DNA from: Pelodera strongyloides
Lineage: Eukaryota; Nematoda; Chromadorea; Rhabditida; Rhabditidae
DNA length: 64,000 nucleotides
Direction of reading: 5' to 3'
Assembly (NCBI GenBank): GCA_036852015.1
Contig: JAANDG010000456.1
Coordinates: 1 to 64,000, forward strand
Below, piece after piece: positions 11,825 through 24,400 of the stretch (its first letter is position 1; each line of letters begins with the position of its first letter). The notes under the pieces are model-generated. The model ran no database searches. It was not told the origin of the DNA and saw nothing but the letters and a program-made list of their open reading frames with translations. The position numbers were made by a program, and so were the translations under genes.

Positions 11825-12008
11825 GTTAAAGCGAAATACCGGCCGGTTTTTGAAACGCATCGAGTACTCCCTGCCTTCCTATGCTTCATATGCAAATGAG
11901 CATAAATTTGAATAAAAAATAGACCCCAATAGACCCCTTTTAGCATAACTGCATAAGAATGCGGATATTTGAGATGCGTTTCAAAAACCGGCTGGTATTT
12001 CGCTTTAA
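11825..12008. mobile_element. TTAA-ended MITE, family A, copy 4
   Basis: Clean copy: TTAAAGCGAAATACCGGCCGG at the left and GGCTGGTATTTCGCTTTAA at the right, about 180 bp apart, with GAAACGCAT and ATGCGTTTC just inside. The TTAA at each edge may be the target duplication. Confidence 0.9.
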
Positions 12009-13189
12009 TTACATATCCTCAAGAAACCTTTATATTATAATTAGAATGTGGTCCATAATATAGGAAGCTTGCCTAGAAAAGGAAACTGAGAAAGTAGATT
12101 TGCAGAGAAAATCAAATGGGTATGAACACTTTATGTACTACATTGATAAGGGGTCTATAATCACTGATAACATGTTTTAGACTAAAGCTAATGTGTTGTC
12201 GGGCATAACTTTTTTTATTTTATGGCTTCAATTTTTTTTATTAGGTACAGCGCAAGGCGTTTTTAGGGAAAACTGCTTTCCCACCAAACTTCAAAGCGAA
12301 CCTCGCGCAGTAACCGCGCACAGCGATACAAATTTGCCGCGTTCAATTGATGTGCCATTGGTGCGCGGCACAATCGTGCCGTTTCATCAGTGTCAGTTTG
12401 CCAGACGGCTCGAGCTACAGTTCTGCTAAAAGGCATTCACAGTACAATAATATTCATTTGTTATTTACACGAGTGCAACAACGTATACAGAATCAGTTTG
12501 AAAATGTAGTACTCTAACTGGAAAAAAAATGAGTAACATGAGTTCTTAACTTTTGTATTATTGAGCGTGAACGTGTTTTGTATCTTAATTTATCAGAAGA
12601 GTGAGTATGGATGAGGATAATTAAGGATAAAGATCATGTTATAACATGATACCCCGTTTCGACCCTATCGTATAAAGCCAAAATAAGCAAAACGACAAAA
12701 GAAAACCTCGGATCGCGAATGAAAATAACAATTTTTTAGGGTAAGGACTCCTACTGAAAAAGAGACGAAAGTTCGAATTGATAAAGTTTTTGAAAAAGCG
12801 TCCGGTAATAAGATATTTGTGGTATAAAGATAATTGCGCAAAAACGGAACGAAAAATTACTCGATCTAATTACCACTAATTTTCACTAATATTCTAATTT
12901 GGTTTAAAGTATAAATGATAAATAACAAGGACAAACGTGGTAAAATTCAAAATAATTTTACTTGGTGAATCATAAAGTCCACACATATATTTGCAAAATA
13001 GACAAATATTTGTGAGCGCAAATGTGATAAGGCTGCAGAATGTATCGCATAAACTTATATATTAGGCGTTTAGTATACCTTGCAAATCATGTTGATTTTG
13101 TAAACATTGCGTCTGAACAGAAAACTGGAAAAGCTATCTTACGTAAATAAACTGTAGGTGAGAAACAGGCGTTGAACCTGTCTGAATTG

Positions 13190-13257
13190 TGGTTACGGTT
13201 ACGGTTACGGCTACTGTTACGGTTACGGTAACGGTCACGGTTACGGTCGTAAGGACG
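13190..13257. repeat. GGTTAC-type hexamer repeat
   Basis: GGTTAC units in tandem with substitutions (GGCTAC, TGTTAC, GGTAAC, GGTCAC), followed by GGTCGTAAGGACGGTAAGGAC. Not the nematode telomere repeat TTAGGC. Confidence 0.8.
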
Positions 13258-14424
13258 GTAAGGACGAAGATTCTACTTTACAGTCTCGTATATCAAAATG
13301 GCGCAGTGTCCAACATATTCCTAATGTATATTATGTCTTATTTGTCTTTGTCCGAGGTTTAACGCCACGATAACGCATCCGATAAGCATCATATTTTAAA
13401 AAATATTTATCTGAATAGAAATCTCATAATAGACAAATGCTGAGTAGTGAACACAACTAAACGAATCGAGAAAGTTTGTAAATGTAAGACTAGAAAACAA
13501 CTTGCACCGGAATTATTAATGGCAGGGAATGTTACTTATTTAGTTCGTTGCCCAAGAGCGCGACTGCGCGGCACACGGGCTCAGTGTGGGCCAAAGGTGC
13601 GCGAGTCGAGAGCGAGAATGTGCTTGCCTGTTGCGGGTCCCAAACCGCGCTTCTCAAAATGTGCGGAACACAAGTGTTCGACACATAACATTCCCAACCA
13701 GCATGTTATCCCTAAACGTGTACCTGAGTTAAAACGTAAAAGTTGGACACAACACAAAGTTATTCATAGGAATGTCGCGAATTTGGAATTTGAAAATACT
13801 CGCAAAACAAAGTTGAAATCTAGCATTGTAAGTTTGAATCAAAGTAATTACTGTATGATAATGCCTTGGAAGAAAGGAGAAAAATTAGAATCAAGAGTAA
13901 AATTTAACAAAAGTGTTACCCAATAAAATGCACGATATTGTAAATAGGAGCTAGTTCACCACTAGCGTTGCGACTGATAAAAACTGATAAAACTAAATAA
14001 ATAAAAACTATTTTAAACAAAATTCACAACAATTGTCAATGAAAGGCGTAGCAGAAGCTCATACATTTGTAAATACGACAAACAGTAAAGAATTCAGACA
14101 ATTAAAAAAAAATCCTTTTTTTTTGTACATAAGCGATAGTAAACTTGATCCATCGTCCAGTTGAATAATTATTAAAAAGATAATAAAAGTAATAATTCGT
14201 TGTCTCAAAAAAATATTAACAAAAAAAATAAACCCTAAATGATAGGTCAAAGTTAGGTTCAAATCATGACTAGAGGGATGATAAATTTGGTCTTGACGCG
14301 AAAACAAGGGATACTGTAGTAAGTAATCAATATATCACAACTGATGATGCAACACCGGAGTGCACAGGCAAGAATCTAATTTTCTGATGGCAATAATGAA
14401 AGATACGTTAATTCTGGGAGAAGG

Positions 14425-14505
14425 CGGCGGGTTCGAACCTTGGTTGGTTCCCTAGACGATAAACATGTACCACTAGACCAAACACGACGCATACCTTTCG
14501 CCCAC
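14425..14505 (-). mobile_element. tRNA-like remnant
   Basis: The minus strand has TGGTCTAGTGGTACATG (A-box-like) and AAGGTTCGAACCC (B-box) at a spacing near that of a tRNA, but no matching acceptor stem. Probably tRNA-derived retroposon DNA. Confidence 0.4.
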
Positions 14506-14836
14506 ACGGGAAAAATACGAATGCTAAGCTAAAGGCAAAATCTATGTAACAATAGCTTTTTTTACAAAGTATTGCTAACATAACAAAGGCAGAGGGAGGA
14601 GCTTCACTAGGGGGGGGGGAGCTAGAGGTATGCATACCTTTGCATATAATAAATGTATCTATATCCACTATTACTATGATAACGCTTTCTCTTTGTCCTT
14701 GTCGTAACGTCCTGAGCGGGGCGTGAATGAGGAAGAACGTTGAACATTTCTGTAATGAAATATTAAATACTCAATTCTTCCGAAAAGAGGATATACCTTC
14801 ACGTAAGACTGGCAATAGCCAATAGCAACTACTCAC

Positions 14837-15412
14837 TGCTAATGTGTACGATTCTGCGTCGGACGCCAAAGAGTCACGGGTTCCATTCCCTCTGTGAGCG
14901 AATGTTTTGCTAACACTGAGAAGAAAACTAGGGTCTTCCAGTTCTCCATTTTGGTTACGGTTACGTTGCGTGACGAAAGAGCGCTCGACGATAAGAGAAA
15001 TGGCATAGATAACACATAATTGAAGATAGGGACTATTGCTAACATAACAAAGGCAGGGCAAGTAGCCTCGCTGGGTAGGGGGGCTAGAGGTAGGCATAAC
15101 GGTACGCTACCAGTATACCTATGCAGCAACTGTGTTACCTGTGTGATGCGACGGAGAGTGAGTTTCCAGTGGCCGATCCTTTCACACTTCGCCGTTCAAA
15201 CGCGTCACCATCGCAGACAGCACCAATGGTGAGGGCGCATTTGCCTGTGAGGAATACATTAAATACAGTGATATGTTTATACAAAAGTATGTAAAAGTTG
15301 TTGCGACAAAGTAGAATAGTATGGGAAATGAGCTCAACGCAATCTGTGTAGATAGGAAGTGTGAGAGAGAAAGACAGCCAGATACGAAGAAGAAGACAGA
15401 TGACGTTAGAGG

Positions 15413-15451
<39 letters not shown>

Positions 15452-18400
15452 CAGAAATCCGTACGTTCTTACCACTATTCAAATCGTCCAAATGATGTGA
15501 GTAGTTGTCAATATGCTGGCATCCTCGCCTCTTACTGCCAGACACGCAGAGGATCCGGTCGTTGGAAATCCCGGCACCAGAGTATACGGCCACGTCCTGA
15601 ACATTGAACAAGTTATTTTCTAGGTTAACAAACAAAATTCGATCCACCACTCCAGTTTGAAGAAGAACTATCCTAACACAACTTCTTAAAGTTGCCTATG
15701 ACAAGGTGCTGAAATATTATAGGGAATCAGACGGCTACGCCGCACGAGGCGTCTTTCAATACTTAGGAAACGTCTGTAACATAGCTGAAAATCTCTACGA
15801 ATGAAGACATGCATCGTTCTTTTACGTGAGATTCTTCTAATTTGGGCTGCAGCACTCTTTTATATCCGTAGCGGAACAATTTATTCGAATTCTACTTCCG
15901 TAACGTGAGTCCTAACTCACACTACAGTTACTCTTTTATATTTATAGGGAATATTGATTGAAGTCAAGTTCGCAACCTTCTTACCTTACTACTTCCATAG
16001 GCGGCCTGTATCCGTATTCCCATATCTACAAGGTGTCGGAGGTGAGAAGTTTTTGCCTGAAAATGTTGAAAACGTGTATTTCACTTCCGATCTTCGGTAA
16101 CTTTGAGAGGGGCAGCGTACGCACGGTCGTCCACTTTCTGGTTGGCCATCCGAGCGCCGCCCACCACCCAAAACAATTTTATTCTGTAGAGACAGTTTTC
16201 GTTCAATTGAATGTCAATAAAAATGGTTTTATGAAACCCAAACTATGTTAGAAGGATAATGGGCAATATATTTCATCATGGGATGCAATAAGTTGACGTC
16301 ACAAACCTTCAGTGGGTCCGTGGAGAAAGATGGTGTGAAAAAGAGAAGGGCGTGTGGGAAGTTATGAAGTGCCAACCAGGCGGACACCACCCGCTGTTGC
16401 ATGTCCGGACGCGCGGTCACGTAAATTATTAGGTAGCCCTGAATGGTACGGTATCTTAGTACTACGTGTATTCTAAGTCATTGAGAACACTAATTATTTC
16501 CCGTACTAGGTTATTTTATATTTACAGTAAAGACATCAGTTATACAATAGGTTTTGGGGTATACATAATTACCTTGACATGTACTATACTACAACATTTT
16601 TTCTTCCGGATACGTTCCGAAACCACGCCATTATAGGAAGAATCGTACCTGTGAATGCCAGAATCGCACGACGTCAACGGCTCCTGCACGCACTCGCGGA
16701 TCCTTTCCGGTCACGGACACGGACGCGGTCAGAGACCTGGAAGGGAACGGAATAAGGGCTTGTTGCCAGATGTTCCGGTGCCATATTCTCGAAAAGGAGC
16801 TTTTTGCCACCACCTGGCCAGCTACACAAATGTCCGCGGAATCTTCAGCAATAAGCAAATTACTTATAATTCAAGCAAACAAACTATGTAGCTCACCCAT
16901 CAATTGAGAACACGACCACGCCCGTGTCCTTGGGCACAACGGCCACGAAGACGTCGAGGTAAGAATGGTCACCGTGTACAACCTGTAAATTTAAAGATAA
17001 TCAATAAATCGATTGGCAATCAATCAATCTGACAACTTTCTATGATAAGCTGTTTGGTGCAATACGCTATACGCTGACGGGTCACACAAAATGATGAAAA
17101 TGATATGTTCCAAGGAATAAGTAAAAGCAAAAACGCTGTGAATGTTAAAATACTGTAATGTAACAAAAATTAACCATCTTGACACTGTGTATCCCGCAAG
17201 GTAGACTTCTCCCCAACGAAACGTTCAATTTTCCGTGTGAATCCGTCTCACTAACTTCGTGCTCAAACCATTCACCTCTGAAACTTTAACAACGGGAAAA
17301 TCAATATTTCAAAATTCCATTGATTATCGATAAGCAAAATCGTTTATTACACTCACTAAACGGAAGACAACATTGTAAACAAATAAATAAGGCTGGCAGG
17401 GCCTTGATATTTATTTATTACACTGGGTTTACTTGCGTTGTAATAATCAAGTACAGAAATAAAGAAGAAATCTAGGTGACTAGTAAGCAAAGTAACAAAT
17501 GAAACCGGATATAAGTTCTACACCAACCTGCTCGGACAAACATACACACTGACAGTCTCTCTCGTCAGTGCTACCAAGTCCATTGGGCCATAGCAGAACC
17601 TGGCATGGATTGTCTGTTCCGCCCCAGATACCACTAGGACATCGTTAGCACGGTGGTTTGGTGAGAGATTAGCGATCTGTAAAATAAGGTACATGTACTC
17701 CGTTAATGAATCCCCAGCTTTTACCGCCTATTTCCCGAATATTCTCCTACAAGATCTCGGGTCAAGTTCGGAACTTAGACGGGCCGAGCGCCGGAGCAGT
17801 CTGTTTGTCCGTTTCCGAGATTTTTCCGACAAATTTACGTATTCCGAACTCGGTTCGACTAAAAACATTGCAGGAAACTAGTAAAAAACTAGCTGGTTTT
17901 TCTGCGGGCCTAGCTCGGAAACAAATATCATCGGAAACAAGTTGTATTTTGCCGGTGCGGTGCGTAATTCTTTATCGGGTGATGCTAGCGTAGTGATTCG
18001 ACGAGAAAATTGGCGTGCAAGCGGCGTGGGTACGGCGTGCAACTTGCACGCCGTACCCACGCCATTTCGTCTCGGGCGTTTGGCGTGCAAGCGGCGTGGT
18101 ATCGGCGGGCAAGTTGTACGCCGTACCGTTTCGCGTGAATTTTTGCACGCCGCCATGTTGTCAAATGCACGCTGCACGCCGCTGTCACGCGGCTTGCACG
18201 CCAAGTTTCGCCAGTGTTAGCGGTAGCGCACCATCGATTGATAGGGATAGGCCAATTTTGGCGGGTCGCGCAAATTGAAAACGTATCATTATGTTCAAAA
18301 TGACTATTTAGAACACAAACTCGGCCGTTTTTCATAACAAATAAAGTCACCTTGAACCGCGTCCTTCGTTTCTGCCACTGTTGGGCGGGGAGTGTCAACT

Positions 18401-21400
18401 TCATGGGCACAGAGCTCAGCGTGGCAGAGAGAGGTGTAAGAGTGGCAGACTCGTCTCCACGAACAAACTGTAAGTTTAGTTAGAAGATAGTTTTGCAATT
18501 GTCTTAGAATGTCAAGGTAACGAGAACGTTAATAAGAGGAAGTTCATGATAAAAACAACTTGTAATTGAGATTTTGTCAATGTAATACTTCTCTTCGTAG
18601 AGCTTAACCATTTCAACTATATTTTACAAACTGAACCGTTTCAAAAACTTTAGCTTGAAGAAACGAACAAAACATGGACTGACCTGTCTTACTACAAAAG
18701 CTCCCACATCACAACTCTCCCAATAGGAAGCGTGGAGGATATTGGGAAGTGCGGTTGAGGGTAGGGCGACCATGGCTGCAAGTAATGACAGTGTTATAAT
18801 TCACTTGGTCATACTACAACCTACAGCTACAGGCTACAGAGTACGAATCAGTCAAGCACCAGGCTACAAATCAAATCTACGAAATCACATGATTCAAGTG
18901 GTATGTCATGTGGTTTGTGAAATATATTCTCGGCAGCGGCATTCCCACGTAGTATATGCAAACGGTTTGTGCCCTTTTGTGCAAAAATGGAACAAAAGAG
19001 ACAATTGAAACAGGCGCCCAAAATAGAAATCTACCATTCGGACAGTACAGTAGATGGTCCATCCTCTTAGAGCCCCATAGATTGGCCTGGTCAACAGAAT
19101 TATCAAACTGAAGACTCCGCCCATCACCCAAAGGGTATCGTTGGTACCTGGAAGGGTATTTAAGATTCTATGTGGCAATTAGAAATTAGTAGACGGAATA
19201 ATTAAAGCGGAATGGTGATGCGCGATGAATACTGCGCAATTGAATTCATTCACATATGTAGAGTTATAGGCAATGGTCCTGGTTCTCATAGCTAAGCTTC
19301 TCACTCTTTAGGTTAGAGGCTTATTTTCAACGTTCGTTCAGAGTTATCGGCACGCATTTCAGAACCACACGCCATACCGCTTTAAAATAATAAAAAGTTG
19401 AAAGTCTAAAAACCAACCTGGGCACATTGTTTGGTGGTAGAATGCTGAGTTGTGAATTGAGTACTGGTTCGAGACGGGCCCCGCACGGGTCCAGAGGGTA
19501 GTAGAGGTTGAACACTTGCACACACTCAACTGGCTCCACTTCTAAAAGGAGAATATTTACAACAGAAACAAAGTTTAATAATTAATAGCTATCAATTAAT
19601 CAATAATTATAAAGATTTAATCAATCAATTAATACGCATAGAAGAAGTGTACAGAAAAAAACAATACCAATGCGCACAGCTATGTATATGTCCTCTAAGG
19701 TTATGTTGGTAGTAAAAATTCTATATATAAGTGACAGAGTTTGTTTCTCAGTTTATACGAAATATACGATAAATTCTAAAAGACGAAGCAATCTGTGAAA
19801 TGCCCATGATAAAACTAATAGTCTGTGAGTAACACCCAGAATTCTATAAAAAATACAATCTATAGTTTATAGTTTATAGTTTACCTTGTCCTGCTAATTT
19901 CCTCTGCATCAATACGAGGGCCAATGGGCACCCGAGTAGGAATACTGTAGACGGTTGGAAGCTCAGTCGGTTCATGAACTAAAACATGGAATCCTATCAA
20001 GTGTACTGTAGCTTTGTGGTTTTGTTACCACTGTTATGCACTATGTGTACACAGTCGCGGTACTAGAACTTAAAGAAAAGCAGGGTTTTGTTAGCTCGGG
20101 TATGGGTAAGTTACCAGAATTTTTTTATATTTTCTCCATCGCTTCTTACGAAAGTGAATAATATGAAAGATGATGCACGATATGGATACCTACATCTAGC
20201 AGATATAGTTTAACAACCAGAAATTAGTTTATCAGAATAGGGAAAAAACAGTAAGATGTAGATGTTATAAAAAGAAAAACAACATGTTATTTCATAGCAA
20301 AGGGGATCAGAGGCCGTATTCACCAACACACACAGGCAGCCTTCCCTAGGCTCGCGAGCGCTCTGAACCTCTTGTGCTCTCACGCTCTCTACGCACTCTT
20401 TAGCTCCCTGGGGAGGCCAGAGACAGCTCCCTGCTTGTGGTGAATGCCTCAAGGGTTAAAACAAAACATGTTACTTCAATTAAGGTTGGGTCATGCCGGT
20501 CCAAAGTCACGCGTAAAATGTATGTATAAAATGTTGCCAGCGATTTACGTATAACGATGCGAGTATCAAAACTTACAAAAATAAATGTTGATTATTACAT
20601 CTATTTCAGTTGGAGAATTAGAAAATCAAAGATGGACACATGTATATGTACTATGTAATGTAGTATATACGGTTTTCCTAAAAAATAAGTTTGTACATAC
20701 TTGTGTCCAGCTAGATATGTTCTATGCATGTGTACCTGGAACGTGTAAATGAATGAGCAGTCAACTCAACATATATCACAACAAACTACATAAAATGGCA
20801 AGAAAAGCATGGAAGCCATATCAAAACTAACATTCATTTGTAGCAAATTTCTTGCAAAGGAACACGGAACTAGCCAGGCAATAGGATGAAAAAAGCAATC
20901 AATAAAGAATAAAAAAGTCAATCAATATAAAGCAAAAGATATCGCAATCTCTAAGAAACATGCTGCAAAAGGATGCGACGAATGCAAATGTTCAGATATA
21001 TGCAAAGCAACATACAGTAAAACATTTGCTTTTCTACCTCTGTATCTCTCTCCATTCCTCCACTCTCTGCACATGTTTGTTTCTCTGAACACACACTCTC
21101 CCTCACAGAATGAATGTTTTGTAGTTTGGAGTCAAATAATCAACCCTCTAATCAATATCTCATTTACTTACCGCAGGTCCCAATGTGCTCTCGACGGAGA
21201 ATTTCTTTTTGATCAGCGATCCGGGTCGGCGATGCAACGCTGATGCAGCTATAGCTGGTGTCGGCGATGCGCTGCTCACGGATCGCTCACAAGACGTCGA
21301 CGTCGCAGAAGGCGAGAATGAATCGGAGAGTCCGAAGGTGAGGTCGGCAAACGACCAGCCACTTATCTGTAGCAGTGGAATGTGTGCCGCTAACAATTAA

Positions 21401-24400
21401 CTTATCCAAGGGAAAAACTAATTTGTAAACGATTTTTTTTTGCAATACTTGTACACGAAAGTTCCAAGGGTAAAGGGGAAATTAGGGGTCATATTTATAT
21501 TTGTGCATCCTTGAATCTGGACTAAACACATATCACTCATATTTCCATGGGTATATTCCTTTAAAGCGATAAAACGGACGGTTTTTGAAATATATATTGG
21601 AGAACTGAGCTCTCGTATGTTTCATACAATTGACTGTAATTAGAACAAAAAAACCGCGAAATATCGCGCAGTTACTACACTAAATGAGTCCAAGAAACGT
21701 TTCAAAAACCGGATGTTATATCGCTTTAATCCTGTGATTAAATGTTTACGACAACGATTGCATGCAAATATGTCGTTATATTAGTCAATCCATGCACTTC
21801 AGTTTCCACGCCATTGAATGATCTTCATATTGAGTTAGCGGAACGTGCAAAGTCACAGATCATAAGACAGTTTGCATCCTAACATCACAGGCACATACGG
21901 TAGTACAAGAAAATGCACATTGACATATGACATAACGACATAACAGAGTGACAGACAGAGTTTACACGCAAAGAGAGAACGCAACCACGAACAACTTAGT
22001 ACGAACGCCACAATGCAACGTACAAAAGTAAATCAGTACTAGGACAGTTGTTTGAACAGAAGTTTGGGGAATAGGTCTCTAGGAGTTCCTTGATAACGAG
22101 CACATCATACTAATCACGATATAGGAACATGTAGTTACAAAATAGCGGATGCTTAACTTCTATAAGTTTTGAATCTTCTTCTTCCTGAGCAAGGAAAAGC
22201 ACTATAATTTGGAAAATCCTCTTGATTCTGTTTAGTGATACAACTACAACCAGGTGCTACAAAGGTATCGCAACTAAGGCTTACAGCGTGTTCGCCTCTG
22301 GGTTTCTGTTTATAAACGCCGCTAAGGTTTATAATGCGTTGATAAACGCCGCTACTGTTTCTTTATGGGCATTATACCTTGAAAGTATCATAACCGCTTG
22401 TCAAAATATGCAAGGCATATTGCAAATTTGTTCGTCAAAAAAATAGGAACAGTAAAAAATTAAAACGCACACCATGCCGAATGAGTTAGAATTCAACAAA
22501 AGGGTGAGACAAAAGATATCCAAACACATGAGGAAATAACGAAATGTGAGTTATTATTAGAATTGACCACGTCATGCATAGAAAAACAAAGGAGCTAATA
22601 TATATAATTGTAGTCTGTAAATCACTAATTGTTAGCTTGAGCTACTTCAGACGTTACATTATAATCAAAAATCAGGTTCTACGTTTCAGGGTCTAACTTT
22701 TAATAATAATATTTATCTAATGCCAGTTTTTCTGATAGCAGAGCAAATACGATTACTGATTATACAGTAGGCTACCATATGCTACAGTATGTCATAAAAC
22801 TTCCTCCAAATGCTGTACTAAATGATCGTCGCTTACCTTTCTACTGGGCGGTGCATGGATTACGGTCTCTTTGTCTTCGGTAATGGTAGAAACGTCCGGA
22901 GGCCGACCTGTAGAATGGGTCCGTCCAATGCTAAAAGTTCAAGTATGATATTAAATCAAATGTGTATCTTAAAGGGATGGGTTCACTACAAAATCACCTT
23001 GTTTTTATGCTTTACTTTGATTGTACAAAGGAAAACTTAAACAAAGAGCAGAAAAAATATTCCTTGAATTATTCCCTAGGGCAGATATTAGGTAAAAAAG
23101 GTGAGTATTGATCTTTTTCCGATAAAGTTGTACTGCAAGATAAACTAAGGAAGCTAAGATATATGGCTGAAACACACTGTTTTTTCATTGTTTTATGTGA
23201 AATAAACGATGAAGACTACAGTTTATTTTGCTCAAAACAGTGTGTTTCAGCCATATCTCTTAGCTTCCTTAGTTTATCTTGCAGTACAACTTTATCGGAA
23301 AAAGATCAATACTCACCTTTGTTTACCTAATATCTTCCCTAGGGAATAATTCAAGGAATATTTTTATGCTCTTTGTTTAAGTTTTCCTTTGTACAATCAA
23401 ACTAAAGCAAAAAAACAAGGTGATTTTGTAGTGAACCCATCCCTTTAATATTTGGTTGATGTACGCAAATTCAATAGGTAGCATACGGTCGTGCCACTTA
23501 TTATTGTCCAAACCCTTATTTTATTTGAAGCTGGAAATGTTGATGAGTGGATAAAAAATAAGAATATATAGCTAATATTATACACATACTTTGTCCTCGT
23601 GTTCGTCTCTTGTCTGGATAGTAATTCATACAAAAGTAGGCCGCCCAGTGCATCTCCAACACAGAAAACCTACAATCGTGAGACTAAACATACTTCATTC
23701 ATAACAAATTCATTGTATTCTGAAATGTTGCTCTTAATTTATGTCAGATATGAAAGCAGTGAACGATAAAACGCCGAATCCCACATTTCAACAACGGTAC
23801 TGCTTCCTATATGCAGTCTAACATCTCAAAAATATATATTTTAACTATAGTTTTTCTGATCGAAAAGCTGCAAGTGAAAAATAATTAAAGGACAAAATAA
23901 GCGGGACTTTTTATGAAAAAAAAATTATGCTAAAAAAGTAACCTCGCCACTGAACGACGGTTGTGAATCGATGAAGTCGTTATAAATTTCGTTCGCACGC
24001 TGAACAGCCCCGTCAACCGCCTGGAATATTAATAAATAAATATTTATTTATATAATAAATACTATGAAAATTGTTCCGTCAATAACAAGCAAACAAGAAC
24101 CAAAACATAGCAAGACTCTTTTTTTATAATTTCTTGTTCGTCCAAAGCGATATGTTAACAATAGAATGATAACAAAAAAATGATAAAATTCTGCAGTATT
24201 GGTTTATTTCCTGAGCTACTACAGTGCGTTCCGTAAGTAAAGGAACACCCAAAAAATTTGGTTTTCGGCTCAAAAATCTCAGAAATTCGTCAAATAATCT
24301 GCATCATTGGATTCAGCGTAAAAAATGGACCTTGTTTTGTAAAATTTAGAAAAAAATATTCAGAATGTCGTCAGAAGCAATCGTCAACCGAAAAACGGGT

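Larger units (their letters stand above)
11400..14670. other. gap between the STAT-like and PITP genes
   Basis: Both neighbours run leftward, so this is upstream of the STAT-like gene and downstream of the PITP gene. It holds a family A MITE, a GGTTAC repeat at 13190-13257 and a tRNA-like remnant near 14428-14500. A plus-strand frame of 159 codons at 13447-13926 matches nothing I know and has no convincing splice or start context. Confidence 0.5.

Noticed and set aside
13190..13257. Interstitial telomere repeat
   Set aside because: The unit is GGTTAC-like; nematode telomeres are TTAGGC, so it is only a simple repeat.
13447..13926. 159-codon plus-strand frame
   Set aside because: Long for AT-rich DNA, but no domain, no acceptor near the start and no neighbouring exons. 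Left as unassigned.
15135..15475. Minus-strand frames with serine-leucine runs
   Set aside because: The runs are translation of the GA microsatellite. Only the parts at 15596-15473 and 15244-15139 are real PITP exons.
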